DNA of 64,000 nucleotides from an uncultured Bacteroidota bacterium (GTDB lineage Bacteria; Bacteroidota; Bacteroidia; Bacteroidales; P3). Of this stretch, positions 52,701 to 63,675 are shown in pieces. Location of the stretch: the NCBI GenBank assembly GCA_902784865.1, contig CACZWL010000004.1:57802-121801 (forward strand), in the 5' to 3' direction. The notes below the pieces were generated by a model. The model worked only from the letters and a program-made list of their open reading frames with translations. It did no database searches and was not told the DNA's origin. Position 1 is the first letter of the stretch. Each line of letters opens with the position of its first letter. The position numbers were made by a program, and so were the translations under genes.

Positions 52701-54255
52701 GAGCACCATTGGCGGGGTTGAGGATGTTGTGGGTAGAGAGCATCAGCAGCTGAGCCTCAAGGATGGCGGCGTTGCCCATGGGCACGTGGACAGCCATCTG
52801 GTCGCCGTCGAAGTCAGCATTGAAGCCCGTACAGACGAGGGGGTGGAGGCGGATGGCCTTACCCTCGACCAGGCGGGGCTGGAAGGCCTGGATACCCAGA
52901 CGGTGCAGCGTAGGAGCACGGTTGAGGAGGATGGGGTGTCCCTTGAGGATATTCTCAAGAATCTCCCAAACGACGGGCTCTTTACGGTCGACGATACGCT
53001 TGGCGCTCTTGACGGTCTTGACAAGGCCACGCTCGAGGAGTTTTCTGATGACATAGGGTTTGAAGAGCTCGGCAGCCATATCTTTAGGCAGACCGCACTC
53101 GTGCATGTTCAACTCAGGGCCGACGACGATGACCGAACGGCCAGAGTAGTCGACACGCTTACCGAGAAGGTTCTGACGGAAGCGACCCTGCTTGCCCTTG
53201 AGGGCGTCGGAGAGCGACTTGAGGGCACGGTTGGACTCGGACTTGACGCTGGAAACCTTGCGGCTGTTGTCGAAGAGCGAGTCGACCGACTCCTGAAGCA
53301 TGCGCTTCTCGTTACGCATAATAACCTCGGGGGCTTTGATTTCCACAAGGCGTTTGAGGCGGTTGTTGCGGATAATGACGCGGCGATAGAGCTCGTTGAT
53401 GTCCGACGTGGCAAAACGGCCGCCATCGAGGGGCACCAAGGGGCGCAGGTCGGGCGGAATGACGGGGACGATGTCCATAATCATCCACTCAGGACGGTTG
53501 TCCATGCCGCGTGCCTGCATAGACTTCTGCGACTCGCGGAACGACTCGATGACGTTCAGGCGCTTGAGAGCCTCCTGCTTGCGGGCGACAGCCGTCTCGC
53601 GCGAGGCCTTGGCGCGGAGCTCGTAGGAGAGCTTGTCGAGGTCGAGCTCGGTGAGGAGCTTGTAGAGAGCCTCGGCACCCATGCCGGCAATGAACTTGTC
53701 GGGATCGCTGTCGGGCAACTGCTCGTTGCCTTCGGGCAGCGAATCCTGGATGTAGTAGTATTCTTCTTCTGTCAGCAGGTCGAGTTTCTGGACAGGTTTC
53801 TCGTTGAGGATGGCCTTGCCAGGCTGCAGGACCACATATTTCTCATAGTAGATGACCTGCTCGAGTTTCTTCGACGGAATATTGAGGAGGGTGCCGATTT
53901 TGTTAGGCAGCGAGCGGAAGAACCAGATGTGGGCAATAGGAACCACCAACTCGATGTGGCCCATACGCTCACGGCGGACCTTCTTCTCGGTCACTTCGAC
54001 ACCACAGCGGTCGCAGACAATACCTTTATAACGAATACGCTTGTACTTGCCGCAGTGGCACTCCCAGTCGCGGGTAGGGCCGAAAATGCGCTCGCAGAAC
54101 AAGCCGTCACGCTCAGGCTTATATGTACGGTAGTTAATGGTTTCAGGCTTCGTCACCTCACCAAAGGAGCGACGCTTGATTGACTCGGGCGACGCCAGGC
54201 TGATGGTAATCGAATTGAAATCGGTCTTTAACTGTGATTCTTGTTTAAAAGCCAT
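49780..54255 (-). CDS. rpoC: DNA-directed RNA polymerase subunit beta'
   Basis: 1491 residues. The zinc-binding site is Cys66, Cys68, Cys81 and Cys84 (ECHCG, CDRCG). The catalytic NADFDGDQM places the Mg-binding Asp at 481, 483 and 485. The rest follows the canonical beta' layout through the bridge/trigger region ([14 protein letters not shown]) to the C-terminus. It is 23 bases from rpoB and ends the operon. Long open frames on the opposite strand over this gene are codon-bias artefacts. Confidence 0.98.
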   Translation of the reverse strand: MAFKQESQLKTDFNSITISLASPESIKRRSFGEVTKPETINYRTYKPERDGLFCERIFGPTRDWECHCGKYKRIRYKGIVCDRCGVEVTEKKVRRERMGHIELVVPIAHIWFFRSLPNKIGTLLNIPSKKLEQVIYYEKYVVLQPGKAILNEKPVQKLDLLTEEEYYYIQDSLPEGNEQLPDSDPDKFIAGMGAEALYKLLTELDLDKLSYELRAKASRETAVARKQEALKRLNVIESFRESQKSMQARGMDNRPEWMIMDIVPVIPPDLRPLVPLDGGRFATSDINELYRRVIIRNNRLKRLVEIKAPEVIMRNEKRMLQESVDSLFDNSRKVSSVKSESNRALKSLSDALKGKQGRFRQNLLGKRVDYSGRSVIVVGPELNMHECGLPKDMAAELFKPYVIRKLLERGLVKTVKSAKRIVDRKEPVVWEILENILKGHPILLNRAPTLHRLGIQAFQPRLVEGKAIRLHPLVCTGFNADFDGDQMAVHVPMGNAAILEAQLLMLSTHNILNPANGAPITVPSQDMVLGLYYMTKPRRTAGNDVVKGEGQRFYSAEEVIIAYNEKRVDLNACITVQLDELHCQEEYTYIKSDKTFMEVVKDKDGNVLTDVDCATPAEVALHSRTEFEIKRDGKGNPVVDENGHYIKTNRLRTTVGRVIFNQVVPSQYGFINQVMGKKSLRDIIGDIFTECGNAVTAAFLDDIKNMGYRQAFRGGLSFNLGDVIIPAEKEGLIEKANEEVEEVMAQYAMGLITNNERYNHVIDIWTNTNNQLTETLMKQLKADNQGFNPIYMMYDSGARGSKEQIRQLSGMRGLMAKPQKAGAAGNEIIENPIISNFKEGLSVLEYFISTHGARKGLADTALKTADAGYLTRRLVDVAHDVIINEEDCGTLRGLPTTALKKGEDIVQSLAEKILGRTSVHDIYHPQTGELIARAGEELTEDICRKIENSPIEEVEIRSVLTCESKHGVCAKCYGRNLATGKMVQKGEAVGVIAAQAIGEPGTQLTLRTFHVGGVAGGNIGTTSSLQAKYEGRLVIDELRSIPYSDSEGNSYHIVMGRSAEMRIIDPKTEITLFSSLLPYGAKLYKASGDTLAKGELIAEWDPYNAVIISDVAGKVSFENVIENITYRVESDAQTGLQDKVVIESRQRTKNPTLNVVDSEGNILKVYDLPVGAHIGVEQGQELKAGDIMVKIPRSFGKAGDITGGLPRVTELFEARNPSDPAIVAEVDGIVSIAKKLKRGNREVTITSKTGEQRSYLIPTSKQILAQDSDYVKAGTPLSDGAITPSDILAIKGPMKVQEYIVNEVQEVYRLQGVKINDKHFEVIVRQMMRKVEIEDPGDTRFLEGDLVNKLDFNDVNDNIFGMKVVEDAGDSEVLSVGQIVTARELRDENSSLRRQDKNLVSVRDARPATCKQVLQGITRASLQTKSFISAASFQETTKVLTEAAINAKRDTLVGMKENVIVGHLIPAGTGLREYQDLVVGSAPAMSAAKED

Positions 54256-54278
54256 GTTCCTTTTCTACTTGAAAATGA

Positions 54279-57200
54279 TTAATCAAACGTTACCTCCAGA
54301 CCCAAGCCACGGAGTTCGTGGACAAGGACGTTGAACGACTCCGGAATACCGGGAATCGGCATGTTGTCGCCCTTGACAATAGACTCGTAGGCCTTGGCGC
54401 GGCCAATAACATCATCGGACTTGACGGTAAGCACCTCCTGCAGCACATGCGATGCGCCGTAGGCTTCCAGTGCCCACACCTCCATCTCACCGAAACGCTG
54501 GCCGCCGAAGTTGGCTTTACCGCCAAGGGGCTGCTGGGTGATGAGCGAGTAGGGACCGATGGAACGAGCGTGCATCTTGTCGTCAATCATGTGGTGGAGC
54601 TTGAGCATGTAGATATAGCCAACCGTGGCAGGCTGGTCGAATCTGTCGCCCGTCTCGCCGTCATACAGGTAGGTACGGCCATTCTCGGGCAAGCCGGCCT
54701 CCTTCATGTAGCCGTTGATTTGCTCGAGTGTCGCGCCATCGAAAATGGGGGTCTTGAAACGCTTGTTGAGTTTCTTGCCAGCCCATCCGAGCACTGTCTC
54801 GTAAATCTGACCGAGGTTCATACGCGAAGGCACGCCCAGAGGGTTGAGGACAATGTCGACAGGCGTACCGTCTGCGAGGAACGGCATATCTTCGGCACGG
54901 ACTATCTTCGACACGATACCCTTGTTACCATGGCGGCCAGCCATCTTATCGCCGATGCGCAGTTTGCGCTTCATGGCAATATACACCTTGGCCATCTGGA
55001 CAATGCCGCTGGGGAGGTCGTCGCCCACCGTGAGAGCAAACTTGTTGCGGGTGAAGCGACCGGAAATCTCGCGGTACTTGATATTGTAGTTGTTCAACAA
55101 CTCCTTGATGAGGGCGTTGGTCTCTTTGTCGGTAGTCCACTTGCTGGGGCTGACCTCAGTGTAATCAATCGTCTTGAGGGTCTTGGCAGAGAACTTGACT
55201 TTCTTGGGGATAAGCTCCTCACGGTGGTTGGTATAGACACCATTGGAGACCTTGCCGTTGAGGAGAATCAACAGGCGAGAGATGAGCTTGTCTTTCAGCT
55301 CCTCGCACTCAAACTTGTACTCTTCCTCCGGCTTGGCCAGCAGTTCCTTCTCTTTGGTACGGGCTTTGCGGTCGCGGATGACACGGGCAAAGAGCTTCTT
55401 GTCGATGACCACACCGTGCATTGAGGGAGGCACCTTCAAGGAAGCATCTTTCACATCGCCGGCCTTGTCGCCGAAGATGGCGCGGAGCAGTTTCTCCTCG
55501 GGGGTGGGATCCGACTCGCCCTTGGGCGTAATCTTACCAATCAGGATATCGCCTTCCTTGACCTCGGCTCCGATACGGATGATACCGTTCTCGTCAAGGT
55601 CTTTCGTGGCGTCGTTACCGACGTTGGGGATGTCTCGGGTAAGCTCCTCGTTGCCACGCTTCGTCTCGCGGACCTCGAGGGTGAACTCCTCGACGTGGAC
55701 CGAGGTAAAGATGTCCTCGCGGACAACGCGCTCGGAAATAACGACAGCATCCTCGAAGTTGTAACCCTTCCACGGCATGAACGCGACCATCATGTTGCGA
55801 CCCAGGGCGAGTTCGCCAGCCTGGGTGGCATAGCCTTCGCAAAGGACCTGACCCTTCTTGACCTTGTCGCCTTTCTTGACGATGGGACGGAGATTGATGG
55901 CCGTCGAGTGGTTGGTACGCTGATATTTTGTGAGGTGGTATTCTTTAACATCGTCGTCGAAAGAAACAAGGCGTTCTTTCTCCGTGCGGTTGTGGCGGAT
56001 GACAATCTTAGTAGAATCGACAAATTCCACCACACCGTCGGCCTCGGCATTGAGCAACACACGGCTGTCGTGGGCAACGGCTTCTTCGATACCAGTTCCA
56101 ACGATGGGAATCTCGGGGTTGAGCAGAGGAACAGCCTGACGCATCATGTTCGAGCCCATCAGGGCGCGGTTGGCGTCGTCGTGCTCCAAGAACGGAATCA
56201 GCGAGGCGGCAATAGATGCAATCTGGTTGGACGCAATATCAATCAAGTCAATCTCTTCAGGCGATACGATGGGGAAGTCGGCCTGCCTACGGGCCTTGAC
56301 CTTAGCCTCGGTGATCTTGCCATTTTCGTCCTGCGGCGTGGTAGCCTGGGCAACCGTCTTGTTCTCTTCAGCCTCGGCCGAAAGATAGATGGGGGCCTCA
56401 TTCAACTGGACCTGGCCATTCTCCACACGCTGGTACGGCGTCTCGATGAAACCAAGCTCGTTGATTTTGGCATAGACGCAGAGCGACGAAATAAGTCCGA
56501 TATTGGGACCTTCAGGGGTCTCGATAGTACAGAGACGGCCATAGTGGGTATAGTGAACGTCGCGAACTTCGAAGCCTGCACGCTCACGCGACAGACCGCC
56601 AGGACCCAGGGCAGAGATGCGGCGTTTGTGCGTCAACTCAGCCAGCGGGTTGGTCTGGTCCATGAACTGGCTCAGCTGGTTAGTACCGAAGAACGAGTTG
56701 ATGACCGACGAAAGAGTCTTGGCGTTGATAAGCTCTGTTGGGGTGAACACCTCATTGTCGCGGACATTCATGCGCTCGCGGATGGTGCGCGACATTCTGG
56801 CGAGACCGACACCAAACTGGTTGGAAATCTGCTCGCCGACGGTGCGGATACGACGATTCGACAAGTGGTCGATATCGTCAACCTCAGCCTTCTGGTTGAT
56901 GAGTTCAACCAGATATTTGATAATGGAGGTTATGTCTTCCTTGGTGAGGACCCTGACATTGTCGGGCACATCAAGGTTAAGTTTCGTATTGATTCTGTAA
57001 CGGCCCACATCACCCAGGTCGTAGCGCTTCTCCGAGAAGAACAACTTCTCGATGATGCTGCGGGCAGTCTCCTCGTCTGGCGGTTCAGCATTGCGCAACT
57101 GGCGATAGATATACTCGCACGCCTCTTTGGCATTGTTGACCGTATCTTTTCTTAATGTGTTGTAAATCACAGAGTAGTCAATGCCATCTTTATCCTCGGT

Positions 57201-58082
57201 CTTGACCAGGATAGACTTGACATCGAGCTCGAGGATTTTCTCGATGTGCTCTTCGGTGAGCTCAACATCGCGCTCTATGATGACTTCCGTTCTTTCCATG
57301 GAGATAACCTCGCCGGTATCCTCATCGACGAAGTCCTCGGTCCATGTCTCGACTACGCGGGCAGCGAGTTGCTTGCCCATGGCTTTCTTGAGGCTGGTCT
57401 TGTTGACCTTGACCTCCTCAGCCAGCTGGAAGATGTCGAGGATGTCTTTATCAGACTCGTAGCCTATAGCACGCAACAGCGTGGTAATCGGCAGCTTCTT
57501 TTTACGATCGATGTACGCATACATGACATTGTTGATGTCGGTCGTAAACTCCATCCACGAGCCTTTGAAAGGAATGATACGGGCAGAGTAAAGCTGCGTA
57601 CCGTTGGAATGGAACTGCGTACCAAAGAACACGCCGGGAGACCTGTGCAACTGCGAAACCACCACACGTTCAGCGCCATTAATGACGAACGTCCCTTTCG
57701 GGGTCATGTACGGAATCATGCCTAGGTAGACATGCTGCTCCAGTGTCTGGAAATCCTCGTTTTCAGGGTCTTTGCAGCTCAGCTTCATTTTGGCTTTGAG
57801 CGGCACACTGTAGGTCAACCCACGCTCGATGCACTCCTCTATAGAGTAGCGCGGCGGGTCGATATAATAATCCAAGAATTCGAGTTCGAAATTGTTTCGC
57901 GCGTCCGTGATGGGGAAATTCTCTTTGAAGACCTTGTACAAACCTTCGTCAAGACGGTTGTCGGGGTTGGTCTCAATCTGGAAAAAGTCCTTGAAAGATT
58001 TGACCTGGATGTCAAGAAAATCCGGGTAATCAAATTTTCGCACCGACGCGAAATTTACTACTGTGGGTTCTTTTTTTGCCAA
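54279..58082 (-). CDS. rpoB: DNA-directed RNA polymerase subunit beta
   Basis: 1267 residues. The start is a TTG ([13 protein letters not shown]); no nearer ATG gives a full N-terminus. The rifampicin pocket ([23 protein letters not shown]) is wild type at the usual resistance positions. The segment usually reading [10 protein letters not shown] has Thr519 in place of the near-invariant Pro (Pro564 in E. coli). The C-terminus ends in the standard [10 protein letters not shown]. An unusual 171-base leader with two inverted repeats separates it from rplL. Confidence 0.98.
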   Translation of the reverse strand: MAKKEPTVVNFASVRKFDYPDFLDIQVKSFKDFFQIETNPDNRLDEGLYKVFKENFPITDARNNFELEFLDYYIDPPRYSIEECIERGLTYSVPLKAKMKLSCKDPENEDFQTLEQHVYLGMIPYMTPKGTFVINGAERVVVSQLHRSPGVFFGTQFHSNGTQLYSARIIPFKGSWMEFTTDINNVMYAYIDRKKKLPITTLLRAIGYESDKDILDIFQLAEEVKVNKTSLKKAMGKQLAARVVETWTEDFVDEDTGEVISMERTEVIIERDVELTEEHIEKILELDVKSILVKTEDKDGIDYSVIYNTLRKDTVNNAKEACEYIYRQLRNAEPPDEETARSIIEKLFFSEKRYDLGDVGRYRINTKLNLDVPDNVRVLTKEDITSIIKYLVELINQKAEVDDIDHLSNRRIRTVGEQISNQFGVGLARMSRTIRERMNVRDNEVFTPTELINAKTLSSVINSFFGTNQLSQFMDQTNPLAELTHKRRISALGPGGLSRERAGFEVRDVHYTHYGRLCTIETPEGPNIGLISSLCVYAKINELGFIETPYQRVENGQVQLNEAPIYLSAEAEENKTVAQATTPQDENGKITEAKVKARRQADFPIVSPEEIDLIDIASNQIASIAASLIPFLEHDDANRALMGSNMMRQAVPLLNPEIPIVGTGIEEAVAHDSRVLLNAEADGVVEFVDSTKIVIRHNRTEKERLVSFDDDVKEYHLTKYQRTNHSTAINLRPIVKKGDKVKKGQVLCEGYATQAGELALGRNMMVAFMPWKGYNFEDAVVISERVVREDIFTSVHVEEFTLEVRETKRGNEELTRDIPNVGNDATKDLDENGIIRIGAEVKEGDILIGKITPKGESDPTPEEKLLRAIFGDKAGDVKDASLKVPPSMHGVVIDKKLFARVIRDRKARTKEKELLAKPEEEYKFECEELKDKLISRLLILLNGKVSNGVYTNHREELIPKKVKFSAKTLKTIDYTEVSPSKWTTDKETNALIKELLNNYNIKYREISGRFTRNKFALTVGDDLPSGIVQMAKVYIAMKRKLRIGDKMAGRHGNKGIVSKIVRAEDMPFLADGTPVDIVLNPLGVPSRMNLGQIYETVLGWAGKKLNKRFKTPIFDGATLEQINGYMKEAGLPENGRTYLYDGETGDRFDQPATVGYIYMLKLHHMIDDKMHARSIGPYSLITQQPLGGKANFGGQRFGEMEVWALEAYGASHVLQEVLTVKSDDVIGRAKAYESIVKGDNMPIPGIPESFNVLVHELRGLGLEVTFD

Positions 58083-58166
58083 GGGACTATAAATTATTCG
58101 TGTTCTATATGTTGATCGCGATTATTGGGAGGGTGTAATCCCACGTGGGGGAGGCAGGTGTCTGTT

Positions 58167-58228
58167 GTGGAATATATTCCACGGCAACAAGGAATAGGCA
58201 CTCCAGTCCTTGCTGGAGGCCCTATTCC
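58167..58228 (-). promoter_or_regulatory. Tandem inverted repeats in the rplL-rpoB spacer
   Basis: Right after rplL, GGAATAGG and CTCCAG (58191-58206) pair with CTGGAG and CTATTCC (58213-58228), a partly imperfect hairpin. Next comes a perfect 16-base palindrome, GTGGAATATATTCCAC (58167-58182), extended by TGTTG/CAACA. Position matches the attenuator/processing region known between these genes in other bacteria. RNase III or partial termination could set the rpoBC to ribosomal-protein ratio here. Confidence 0.65.
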
Positions 58229-58253
58229 TCGTGGATGTTAGAAAGGGGCAACC

Positions 58254-58637
58254 TTACTTCACCTCGACTTCGGCACCAGCCTCTTCGAGGGCTTTCTTCA
58301 GGCTGTCAGCCTCGTCCTTGGAGACGCCTTCCTTGACGGTCTTGGGAGCGCCGTCAACGAGTTCTTTGGACTCCTTGAGGCCCAGGCTGGCCATGTCCTT
58401 AACGGCCTTCACAACGGCCAACTTCTTGGTCTGATCGGGCACACCCTTCAGGATCACGTCGAAGGAGGTCTTCTCCTCGGCGGCAGCAGCGGCACCACCA
58501 GCGGCGGGAGCAGCAACGGCCACAGCGGCGGCGGCGGGTTCAATGCCGTACTCCTCTTTCAGGACGTCAGCAAGTTCTTTAACTTCTTTAACGGTAAGGT
58601 TAACCAGTTCTTCAGCAATAGCTTTGATATCTGCCAT
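58254..58637 (-). CDS. rplL: 50S ribosomal protein L7/L12
   Basis: 127 residues. An N-terminal dimerisation helix ([20 protein letters not shown]), an Ala-rich hinge (about 36-55) and the C-terminal factor-binding domain ([25 protein letters not shown]). It forms the ribosomal stalk with L10, encoded 99 bases upstream. Confidence 0.98.
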   Translation of the reverse strand: MADIKAIAEELVNLTVKEVKELADVLKEEYGIEPAAAAVAVAAPAAGGAAAAAEEKTSFDVILKGVPDQTKKLAVVKAVKDMASLGLKESKELVDGAPKTVKEGVSKDEADSLKKALEEAGAEVEVK

Positions 58638-58736
58638 GACTTTATTGTTTTTTAATGTTTTACAATGTTTTTTAATAATTTTTACTTTTTGGCCTTGTCA
58701 AGGGGGGCCGGCCCTTTGTTTTAACGCTGTTCTTGT

Positions 58737-59261
58737 TTAGCGTTCCTCCAAAGTTTTCAGTACACCGGTAATGGTATTGCCTGCCGACTGGAGCTGAGAA
58801 ACCACGTTCTTGACGGGCGACTGCAGCAGGGCGACCACGTCGGCGATGAGCTCGTTCTTCGACTTGATGTTGACAAGTTCGTCGAGGTGCTCGTGGCCGA
58901 TGTAGAAACACTCTTCGACATAGGCACCTTTGAGAATGGGCTTGGCAGCGTTCTTCTCGGCGGCGCGGAAGTCTTTGATCAGTTTCGCAGGGGCATTGTT
59001 GGTGTTCGAAAGCATTATGGCGGTTTCACCCTTGATCACCTGGAACAACTCGGAATAGTCGAAACCCGACTTCTCGAGAGCCTTGATGAGAAGAGTGTTC
59101 TTTACAACTTCCAGCTTCACCTCTTTGCGGAAGGCGGCACGACGCAGCTTGCTGGTCTGCACCGAATTGAGGCCTCCGATATCTGCAATGTACAGATTCG
59201 GGTAGGACTTAACCTCTTCACACAAGGAATCGATCAGCTGGTCTTTCTGGTCTTTTCTCAT
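58737..59261 (-). CDS. rplJ: 50S ribosomal protein L10
   Basis: 174 residues. RKDQKDQLIDSLCEEVKSY and SGFDYSELFQVIKGETAIM are typical; the C-terminal helix (NVVSQLQSAGNTITGVLKTL) binds L7/L12. In other bacteria L10-L12 represses its own mRNA leader; the 24-base spacer from rplA is short, so any such site would overlap rplA. Confidence 0.97.
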   Translation of the reverse strand: MRKDQKDQLIDSLCEEVKSYPNLYIADIGGLNSVQTSKLRRAAFRKEVKLEVVKNTLLIKALEKSGFDYSELFQVIKGETAIMLSNTNNAPAKLIKDFRAAEKNAAKPILKGAYVEECFYIGHEHLDELVNIKSKNELIADVVALLQSPVKNVVSQLQSAGNTITGVLKTLEER

Positions 59262-59285
59262 AATGTTTCTCTAAATTAAATTGGG

Positions 59286-59981
59286 TTACAAGGTGGCGGC
59301 TTTGGTGTCCACTTTGACGCCGGGGCTCATGGTGCTGCTGATAGCGATGCTCTTCACGTAGGTGCCTTTGGCGGCGCTGGGTTTGAGCTTCACAATCATC
59401 TGGAGCACCTCGCGGGCGTTCTCGACAATCTTCTGGTCGTCGAACGAGCACTTGGCAACGGCGGTATGGATGATACCGAATTTGTCGACCTTGAAGTCGA
59501 TCTTACCAGCCTTGGCTTCCTGAACGGCCTTGCCTACCTCCATGGTGACAGTACCCGTCTTGGGGTTCGGCATGAGTCCGCGGGGACCGAGGATGCGGCC
59601 GAGAGCTCCAATCTTGGGCATGCAACTGGGCATGGTGATAATAACGTCAACGTCGGTCCAACCGCCTTTGATCTTCTCGACATACTCGTCAAGACCATAG
59701 TAGTCGGCGCCGGCATTCTTGGCTTCTTCCTCTTTGTCGGGGGTGCAAAGGACGAGCACGCGGACGGTCTTACCCGTGCCGTGGGGCAGGGTGACGCTAC
59801 CGCGCACCATCTGGTTGGCCTTGCGGGGGTCAACACCCAGACGCACGTCGATGTCGACAGAAGCATCGAACTTCGTGAAGGTAATCTTCTTGACGATGCT
59901 CACAGCCTCTTCGAGCGAGTAGAGTTTGCTGCCGTCAAATTTGGCGATAGCCTCTTTCTGTTTTTTGGTTAATTTTCCCAT
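59286..59981 (-). CDS. rplA: 50S ribosomal protein L1
   Basis: 231 residues from [16 protein letters not shown]; the frame is open further upstream but that part is not L1-like. [19 protein letters not shown] near 124-142 is the L1 signature. It probably also acts as a translational repressor of rplK-rplA, as in other bacteria. Confidence 0.97.
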   Translation of the reverse strand: MGKLTKKQKEAIAKFDGSKLYSLEEAVSIVKKITFTKFDASVDIDVRLGVDPRKANQMVRGSVTLPHGTGKTVRVLVLCTPDKEEEAKNAGADYYGLDEYVEKIKGGWTDVDVIITMPSCMPKIGALGRILGPRGLMPNPKTGTVTMEVGKAVQEAKAGKIDFKVDKFGIIHTAVAKCSFDDQKIVENAREVLQMIVKLKPSAAKGTYVKSIAISSTMSPGVKVDTKAATL

Positions 59982-60044
59982 GTTGTCTGTTTTTGTGGTC
60001 AACGCATGCATCGTGTACATGCTACCACTTGTTCATACTTTTTT

Positions 60045-60488
60045 TTACTTGTTCAGGGGGTTCTCACCCGTAACAGTGATACCCATGCTGCGTGCCGTGC
60101 CGGCCACCATGCTCATGGCGCTCTCCACTGTGAAGCAGTTGAGGTCGGGCATTTTGGATTCGGCAATCTGGCGCACTTGCTCCCAGGTGACCGAGGCGAC
60201 CTTGACGCGGTTGGGTTCGCCGGAACCCTTGGCGGCTTTGGACATCTCTTTCAGCTGGACAGCGACAGGAGGGGTTTTCAGTACAAAGTCAAAGGACTTG
60301 TCCGTGTACACAGTGATGATGACGGGCACAACCTTGCCGGCCAAGTCCTGTGTACGGGCGTTGAACTGCTTGCAGAACTCCATGATGTTCACACCCTTCG
60401 CACCGAGAGCCGGTCCGACAGGGGGTGCGGGGTTCGCAGCACCGCCTTTGATTTGCAATTTAATCAATCCTGCAACTTCTTTTGCCAT
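60045..60488 (-). CDS. rplK: 50S ribosomal protein L11
   Basis: 147 residues. [35 protein letters not shown] at the N-terminus is the conserved thiostrepton-binding proline-rich region, and the C-terminal domain binds 23S rRNA. It is 34 bases after nusG in the minus-strand operon. Confidence 0.98.
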   Translation of the reverse strand: MAKEVAGLIKLQIKGGAANPAPPVGPALGAKGVNIMEFCKQFNARTQDLAGKVVPVIITVYTDKSFDFVLKTPPVAVQLKEMSKAAKGSGEPNRVKVASVTWEQVRQIAESKMPDLNCFTVESAMSMVAGTARSMGITVTGENPLNK

Positions 60489-60522
60489 TGAATTAAATTT
60501 TAAATTAGGTTAGTTGAATCGG

Positions 60523-61068
60523 TTACTGCTCTTTCTCCACCTGCGAGAAGCTCAACTCGAGAGGCGTCTTGCGACCGAAGATTTTGACGGTTACCTTCAA
60601 TTTCTTCTTCTCTTCGTTGACCTCCTCGACCACACCGGTGAAACTGTTGAAGGCACCATCGATGACCTTCACATTCTCGCCGATGATGAAATGGTCCAGT
60701 GCATCGGCACCTTCCAACTGCTCATCCATCTTGCCGAGGATGCGGTTGATTTCGGCCTGACGCATAGGTATGGGCTTGCCTTCGCGCTCGCGCAGGAAGT
60801 CAAGCACATTGGGCAGGTTCTGGATCACCGGGATGATCTCATCGCGCAAGTCGGCCTCGATGATCACATAGCCCGGGAAGTAGTTCCGGTCTTTGACAAC
60901 CTTCTTGCCATTGCGGATGGCAACCACCTGCTCGGTGGGAATCAGCACAGTGGGCACATCTTCGCTCCAGCCACGCTTGGCCATTTCGCTCTCGATGTAC
61001 TCCTTGGCTTTCTTCTCCTTGCCGCTGATTGCTCTGACGACATACCACTTTTTTTCCTGTTGTTCCAT
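60523..61068 (-). CDS. nusG: Transcription termination/antitermination protein NusG
   Basis: 181 residues. The NGN domain begins KWYVVRAISGKEKKAKEYIE, with the RNA polymerase-contacting region NYFPGYVIIEADL. The C-terminal KOW domain is VIDGAFNSFTGVVEEVNEEKK. Standard length. Confidence 0.97.
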   Translation of the reverse strand: MEQQEKKWYVVRAISGKEKKAKEYIESEMAKRGWSEDVPTVLIPTEQVVAIRNGKKVVKDRNYFPGYVIIEADLRDEIIPVIQNLPNVLDFLREREGKPIPMRQAEINRILGKMDEQLEGADALDHFIIGENVKVIDGAFNSFTGVVEEVNEEKKKLKVTVKIFGRKTPLELSFSQVEKEQ

Positions 61069-61191
61069 TTCTTAAAGGCAGTGTAAGGACAGTGAAAATA
61101 AACTTAATTACCCGACCGGACTGTCTTCTGGTTGCCAAGAGTCTCAAAATGTGTTTTGGGAAGCAAGACCCTCGCGCTTTCGCAGCAACCG

Positions 61192-61407
61192 TCAGCCAAT
61201 CAGGTGATAGAAGTTTCCTAACAAACCCTTCCATCCTCCAGACTGGACACCGAAGACGATATCCATCAGGAAGACTATGAGGGCAATCACGATAGAAGCG
61301 ATAGCAACGACCACTGCGCTGCTCTGCAACTCTTTGAACGTGGGCCACGACACTTTGTGCACAAGTTCGTCGTAGCTCGACTTCACATATTCACCAAACT
61401 TTGACAT
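61192..61407 (-). CDS. secE: Preprotein translocase subunit SecE
   Basis: 71 residues, the short single-helix form: an amphipathic N-terminus (YVKSSYDELVHKVSWPTFKELQ) and one membrane helix (about 31-52). It stabilises SecY in the inner membrane. It lies between tRNA-Trp and nusG, the conserved position. Confidence 0.95.
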   Translation of the reverse strand: MSKFGEYVKSSYDELVHKVSWPTFKELQSSAVVVAIASIVIALIVFLMDIVFGVQSGGWKGLLGNFYHLIG

Positions 61408-61430
61408 GTTCTATAAACTAGTTTTATTGG

Positions 61431-61501
61431 CAGGGGCAGAGAGAATCGAACTCCCAACAGCGGTTTTGGAGACCGTCATTATACCATTTAACTATGCCCC
61501 T
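61431..61501 (-). tRNA. tRNA-Trp (CCA anticodon)
   Basis: A 71-base cloverleaf: acceptor arms AGGGGCA and TGCCCCT, anticodon loop CTCCAAA, and a T-arm with GTTCGATTC. CCA is not encoded. It sits between tuf and secE, as in many bacteria. Confidence 0.95.
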
Positions 61502-61505
61502 GTAA

Positions 61506-61533
61506 GTAGGAGCGTACTTGTGTACGCCCCTAC
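61506..61533 (-). other. Hairpin between tuf and tRNA-Trp
   Basis: GTAGGAGCGTAC (61506-61517) pairs with GTACGCCCCTAC (61522-61533) with one mismatch and a 4-base loop. There is no T-tract on the minus strand, so it is more likely a processing or mRNA-stabilising element than a terminator. Confidence 0.6.
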
Positions 61534-61548
61534 GGGTTTTTCTCGGGA

Positions 61549-62736
61549 TTATTCGAGGATCTTGGTCACCTGACCGGAACCGACGGTGCGGCCACCCTCG
61601 CGGATAGCGAAGCGCAGGTTCTCGTTCAGAGCGATGTCGGCGATCAGCTCCACAGTGATCGTCAGGTTGTCGCCAGGCATGACCATCTCGCGGCCTTCGG
61701 GCAGGATGATGGTACCGGTGACGTCAGTGGTACGGAAGTAGAACTGAGGACGATAGTTGTTGTGGAACGGGGTGTGACGACCGCCTTCTTCCTTCTTCAG
61801 GATATAGACAGCAGCCTCGAATTTGTGGTGGGGTTTCACCGAGCCGGGCTTGGCGATAACCATACCGCGACGGATCTCGTTCTTGTCGATACCGCGGAGG
61901 AGCAGACCGACGTTGTCGCCAGCCTCACCCTCGTCGAGGATCTTGCGGAACATCTCGACGCCGGTGACGGTGCTCTTCAGTTTCTCGGCACCCATACCGA
62001 TGATGTCGACGGGGTCGCCAGTGTGGATGATACCGGTCTCGATACGACCAGTGGCAACGGTGCCGCGGCCAGTGATCGAGAAGACGTCCTCGACGGGCAT
62101 CAGGAAGTCCTTATCCACAGCGCGGGTGGGCAGGGGAATCCAGCTGTCGACGGCAGCCATGAGGTCCTCGACGTTCTTGACGCCGCTGGCCTCGCCATTC
62201 AGAGCGGCAAGGGCGGAACCACGGATGACGGGGATATTGTCGCCATCGAAGTCATAGGAGCTGAGGAGCTCGCGGACTTCCATCTCGACGAGGTCGAGCA
62301 GCTCGGGGTCGTCAACAAGGTCGCACTTGTTGAGGAAAACGACGAGCTGGGGAACACCAACCTGACGGGCGAGCAGGATGTGCTCACGGGTCTGGGGCAT
62401 GGGACCGTCGGTGGCGGCCACAACGAGGATAGCACCGTCCATCTGGGCAGCACCGGTAACCATGTTCTTCACATAGTCAGCGTGACCGGGGCAGTCCACG
62501 TGGGCATAGTGGCGGTTCTCAGTCTGATACTCGACGTGAGCGGTGTTGATGGTGATACCACGCTCTTTCTCTTCGGGAGCAGAGTCGATGGAATCGAACG
62601 ATTTAACTTCGGACAGACCCTTCTCGGCGAGCACCTTGGTGATGGCGGCGGTGAGGGTGGTCTTACCATGGTCAACGTGGCCGATAGTACCAATGTTGAC
62701 GTGCGGTTTAGAGCGGTCGAATTTTTCTTTTGCCAT
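61549..62736 (-). CDS. tuf: Elongation factor Tu
   Basis: 395 residues. [18 protein letters not shown] at 16-33 contains the P-loop, DCPGHADY and NKCD are G3 and G4, and the C-terminal barrel ends [13 protein letters not shown]. It delivers aminoacyl-tRNA to the ribosome. It is flanked by tRNA genes on both sides in one transcript. Confidence 0.98.
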   Translation of the reverse strand: MAKEKFDRSKPHVNIGTIGHVDHGKTTLTAAITKVLAEKGLSEVKSFDSIDSAPEEKERGITINTAHVEYQTENRHYAHVDCPGHADYVKNMVTGAAQMDGAILVVAATDGPMPQTREHILLARQVGVPQLVVFLNKCDLVDDPELLDLVEMEVRELLSSYDFDGDNIPVIRGSALAALNGEASGVKNVEDLMAAVDSWIPLPTRAVDKDFLMPVEDVFSITGRGTVATGRIETGIIHTGDPVDIIGMGAEKLKSTVTGVEMFRKILDEGEAGDNVGLLLRGIDKNEIRRGMVIAKPGSVKPHHKFEAAVYILKKEEGGRHTPFHNNYRPQFYFRTTDVTGTIILPEGREMVMPGDNLTITVELIADIALNENLRFAIREGGRTVGSGQVTKILE

Positions 62737-62854
62737 TGTTTAATACGTATTAAATGTTAACAATAATATTAATTCACGTTCAAAGAGGGCGAGCCTACTG
62801 GCTTGCGTCCTCATACTTTTTGTTTTCCCTGCTGCACTTCGGTGCAAAAAGGAG

Positions 62855-62926
<72 letters not shown>

Positions 62927-63006
62927 TTGTTTTCGTCACTCTCTTTCTTTTCGAGTGCCTTTTGTTCGCGGGGCGGTTCTGGTGGGGTCTGTCCCCGCTG
63001 GCTTGG

Positions 63007-63079
63007 AGCGGAAGACGGGGCTCGAACCCGCCACCTATAGCTTGGAAGGCTATCGCTCTACCAAATGAGCTACTTCCGC
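63007..63079 (-). tRNA. tRNA-Gly (TCC anticodon)
   Basis: A 73-base cloverleaf: GCGGAAG/CTTCCGC acceptor, AGCTCATTTGGTAGAGC D-arm, anticodon loop CTTCCAA, and a T-arm with GTTCGAGCC. Confidence 0.95.
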
Positions 63080-63100
63080 CTGTTGAAGTTGGGCATTTCG

Positions 63101-63182
63101 TGGGGGAGGGTGGACTCGAACCACCGAACTCTTCCGAGGACAGATTTACAGTCTGTTGCAATTGCCACTATGCGACTCCCCC
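63101..63182 (-). tRNA. tRNA-Tyr (GTA anticodon)
   Basis: An 82-base class II tRNA with acceptor GGGGGAG/CTCCCCC, anticodon loop CTGTAAA, a long variable arm (CCTCGGAAGAGTTCGG region) and discriminator A. Confidence 0.95.
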
Positions 63183-63235
63183 ATCTTCTTCTGCTTCCGA
63201 TGCCACTCTATCGTGGCCGCCAGGATTCTCTTTCG

Positions 63236-63308
63236 AGCCGATGAAGGGACTCGAACCCCCGACAGGCTGATTACAAATCAGCTACTCTACCAACTGAGTT
63301 ACATCGGC
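63236..63308 (-). tRNA. tRNA-Thr (TGT anticodon)
   Basis: A 73-base cloverleaf with acceptor GCCGATG/CATCGGC, anticodon loop TTTGTAA and T-arm GTTCGAGTC. It is the first gene of the tRNA-tuf-rpo transcript. Confidence 0.95.
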
Positions 63309-63355
63309 TTCTTTCAACCTTTCAAACAACTCTTCTTTTTCTCGGTTTGAGGTTG

Positions 63356-63363
63356 CAAAGATA
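63356..63363 (-). promoter_or_regulatory. Promoter of the tRNA-tuf-sec-nus-rpl-rpo operon
   Basis: TATCTTTG on the minus strand (63363-63356), about 48 bases before the tRNA-Thr 5' end, in a T-rich context. It is the only strong box upstream of the 13.5-kb run of minus-strand genes; internal promoters cannot be excluded. Confidence 0.75.
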
Positions 63364-63598
63364 CTACTTTTTTCCAAAACAGAAAAAAGTTTTTTTGATT
63401 TTTTGCATTATTTTTTCTTAATCGGCTGATTATCCGATATATAAAATTAACACTTTTTTCAACACCACTACCCTTCCGCCCGCAAAAACACCTCCTTCGG
63501 CATCTTTCTCCACCCCAAATTGCCCCCTCTCTGTCCCTTTTTTGCCGTTTTTAATGCGAAAAACTTGTAACATGCTGATTATCATCAATCTGGGCACT
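63364..63598. other. A/T-rich intergenic sequence upstream of the tRNA operon
   Basis: Contains T-rich and A-rich runs likely to act as an UP-type element for the tRNA promoter (63364-63425), then mixed sequence with no promoter, hairpin or protein-like frame that I can support. Confidence 0.4.
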
Positions 63599-63660
63599 AA
63601 CCTGTTCAAATCGCGCCAAATCGCAGCGGAGTCGAAGGATTCTCCTGCCAGATACCTAGG
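63599..63660 (+). repeat. Decayed copy of intergenic repeat family A
   Basis: The left part AACCTGTTCAAATCGCGCCA and AAATCGCAGCGGAGTCGAAG is well kept; the array is reduced to TCCTGCCAGAT and ACCTAGGAGGT. It shows that the left part and the 11-base array decay independently. Confidence 0.75.
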
Positions 63661-63675
63661 AGGTGGCCAGGGGCG

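Noticed and set aside
49696-57155. Very long open frames on the plus strand opposite rpoC and rpoB (up to about 900 codons)
   Set aside because: They lie exactly antisense to certain essential genes, have repetitive low-complexity composition and no start signals. They result from strong GC codon bias.
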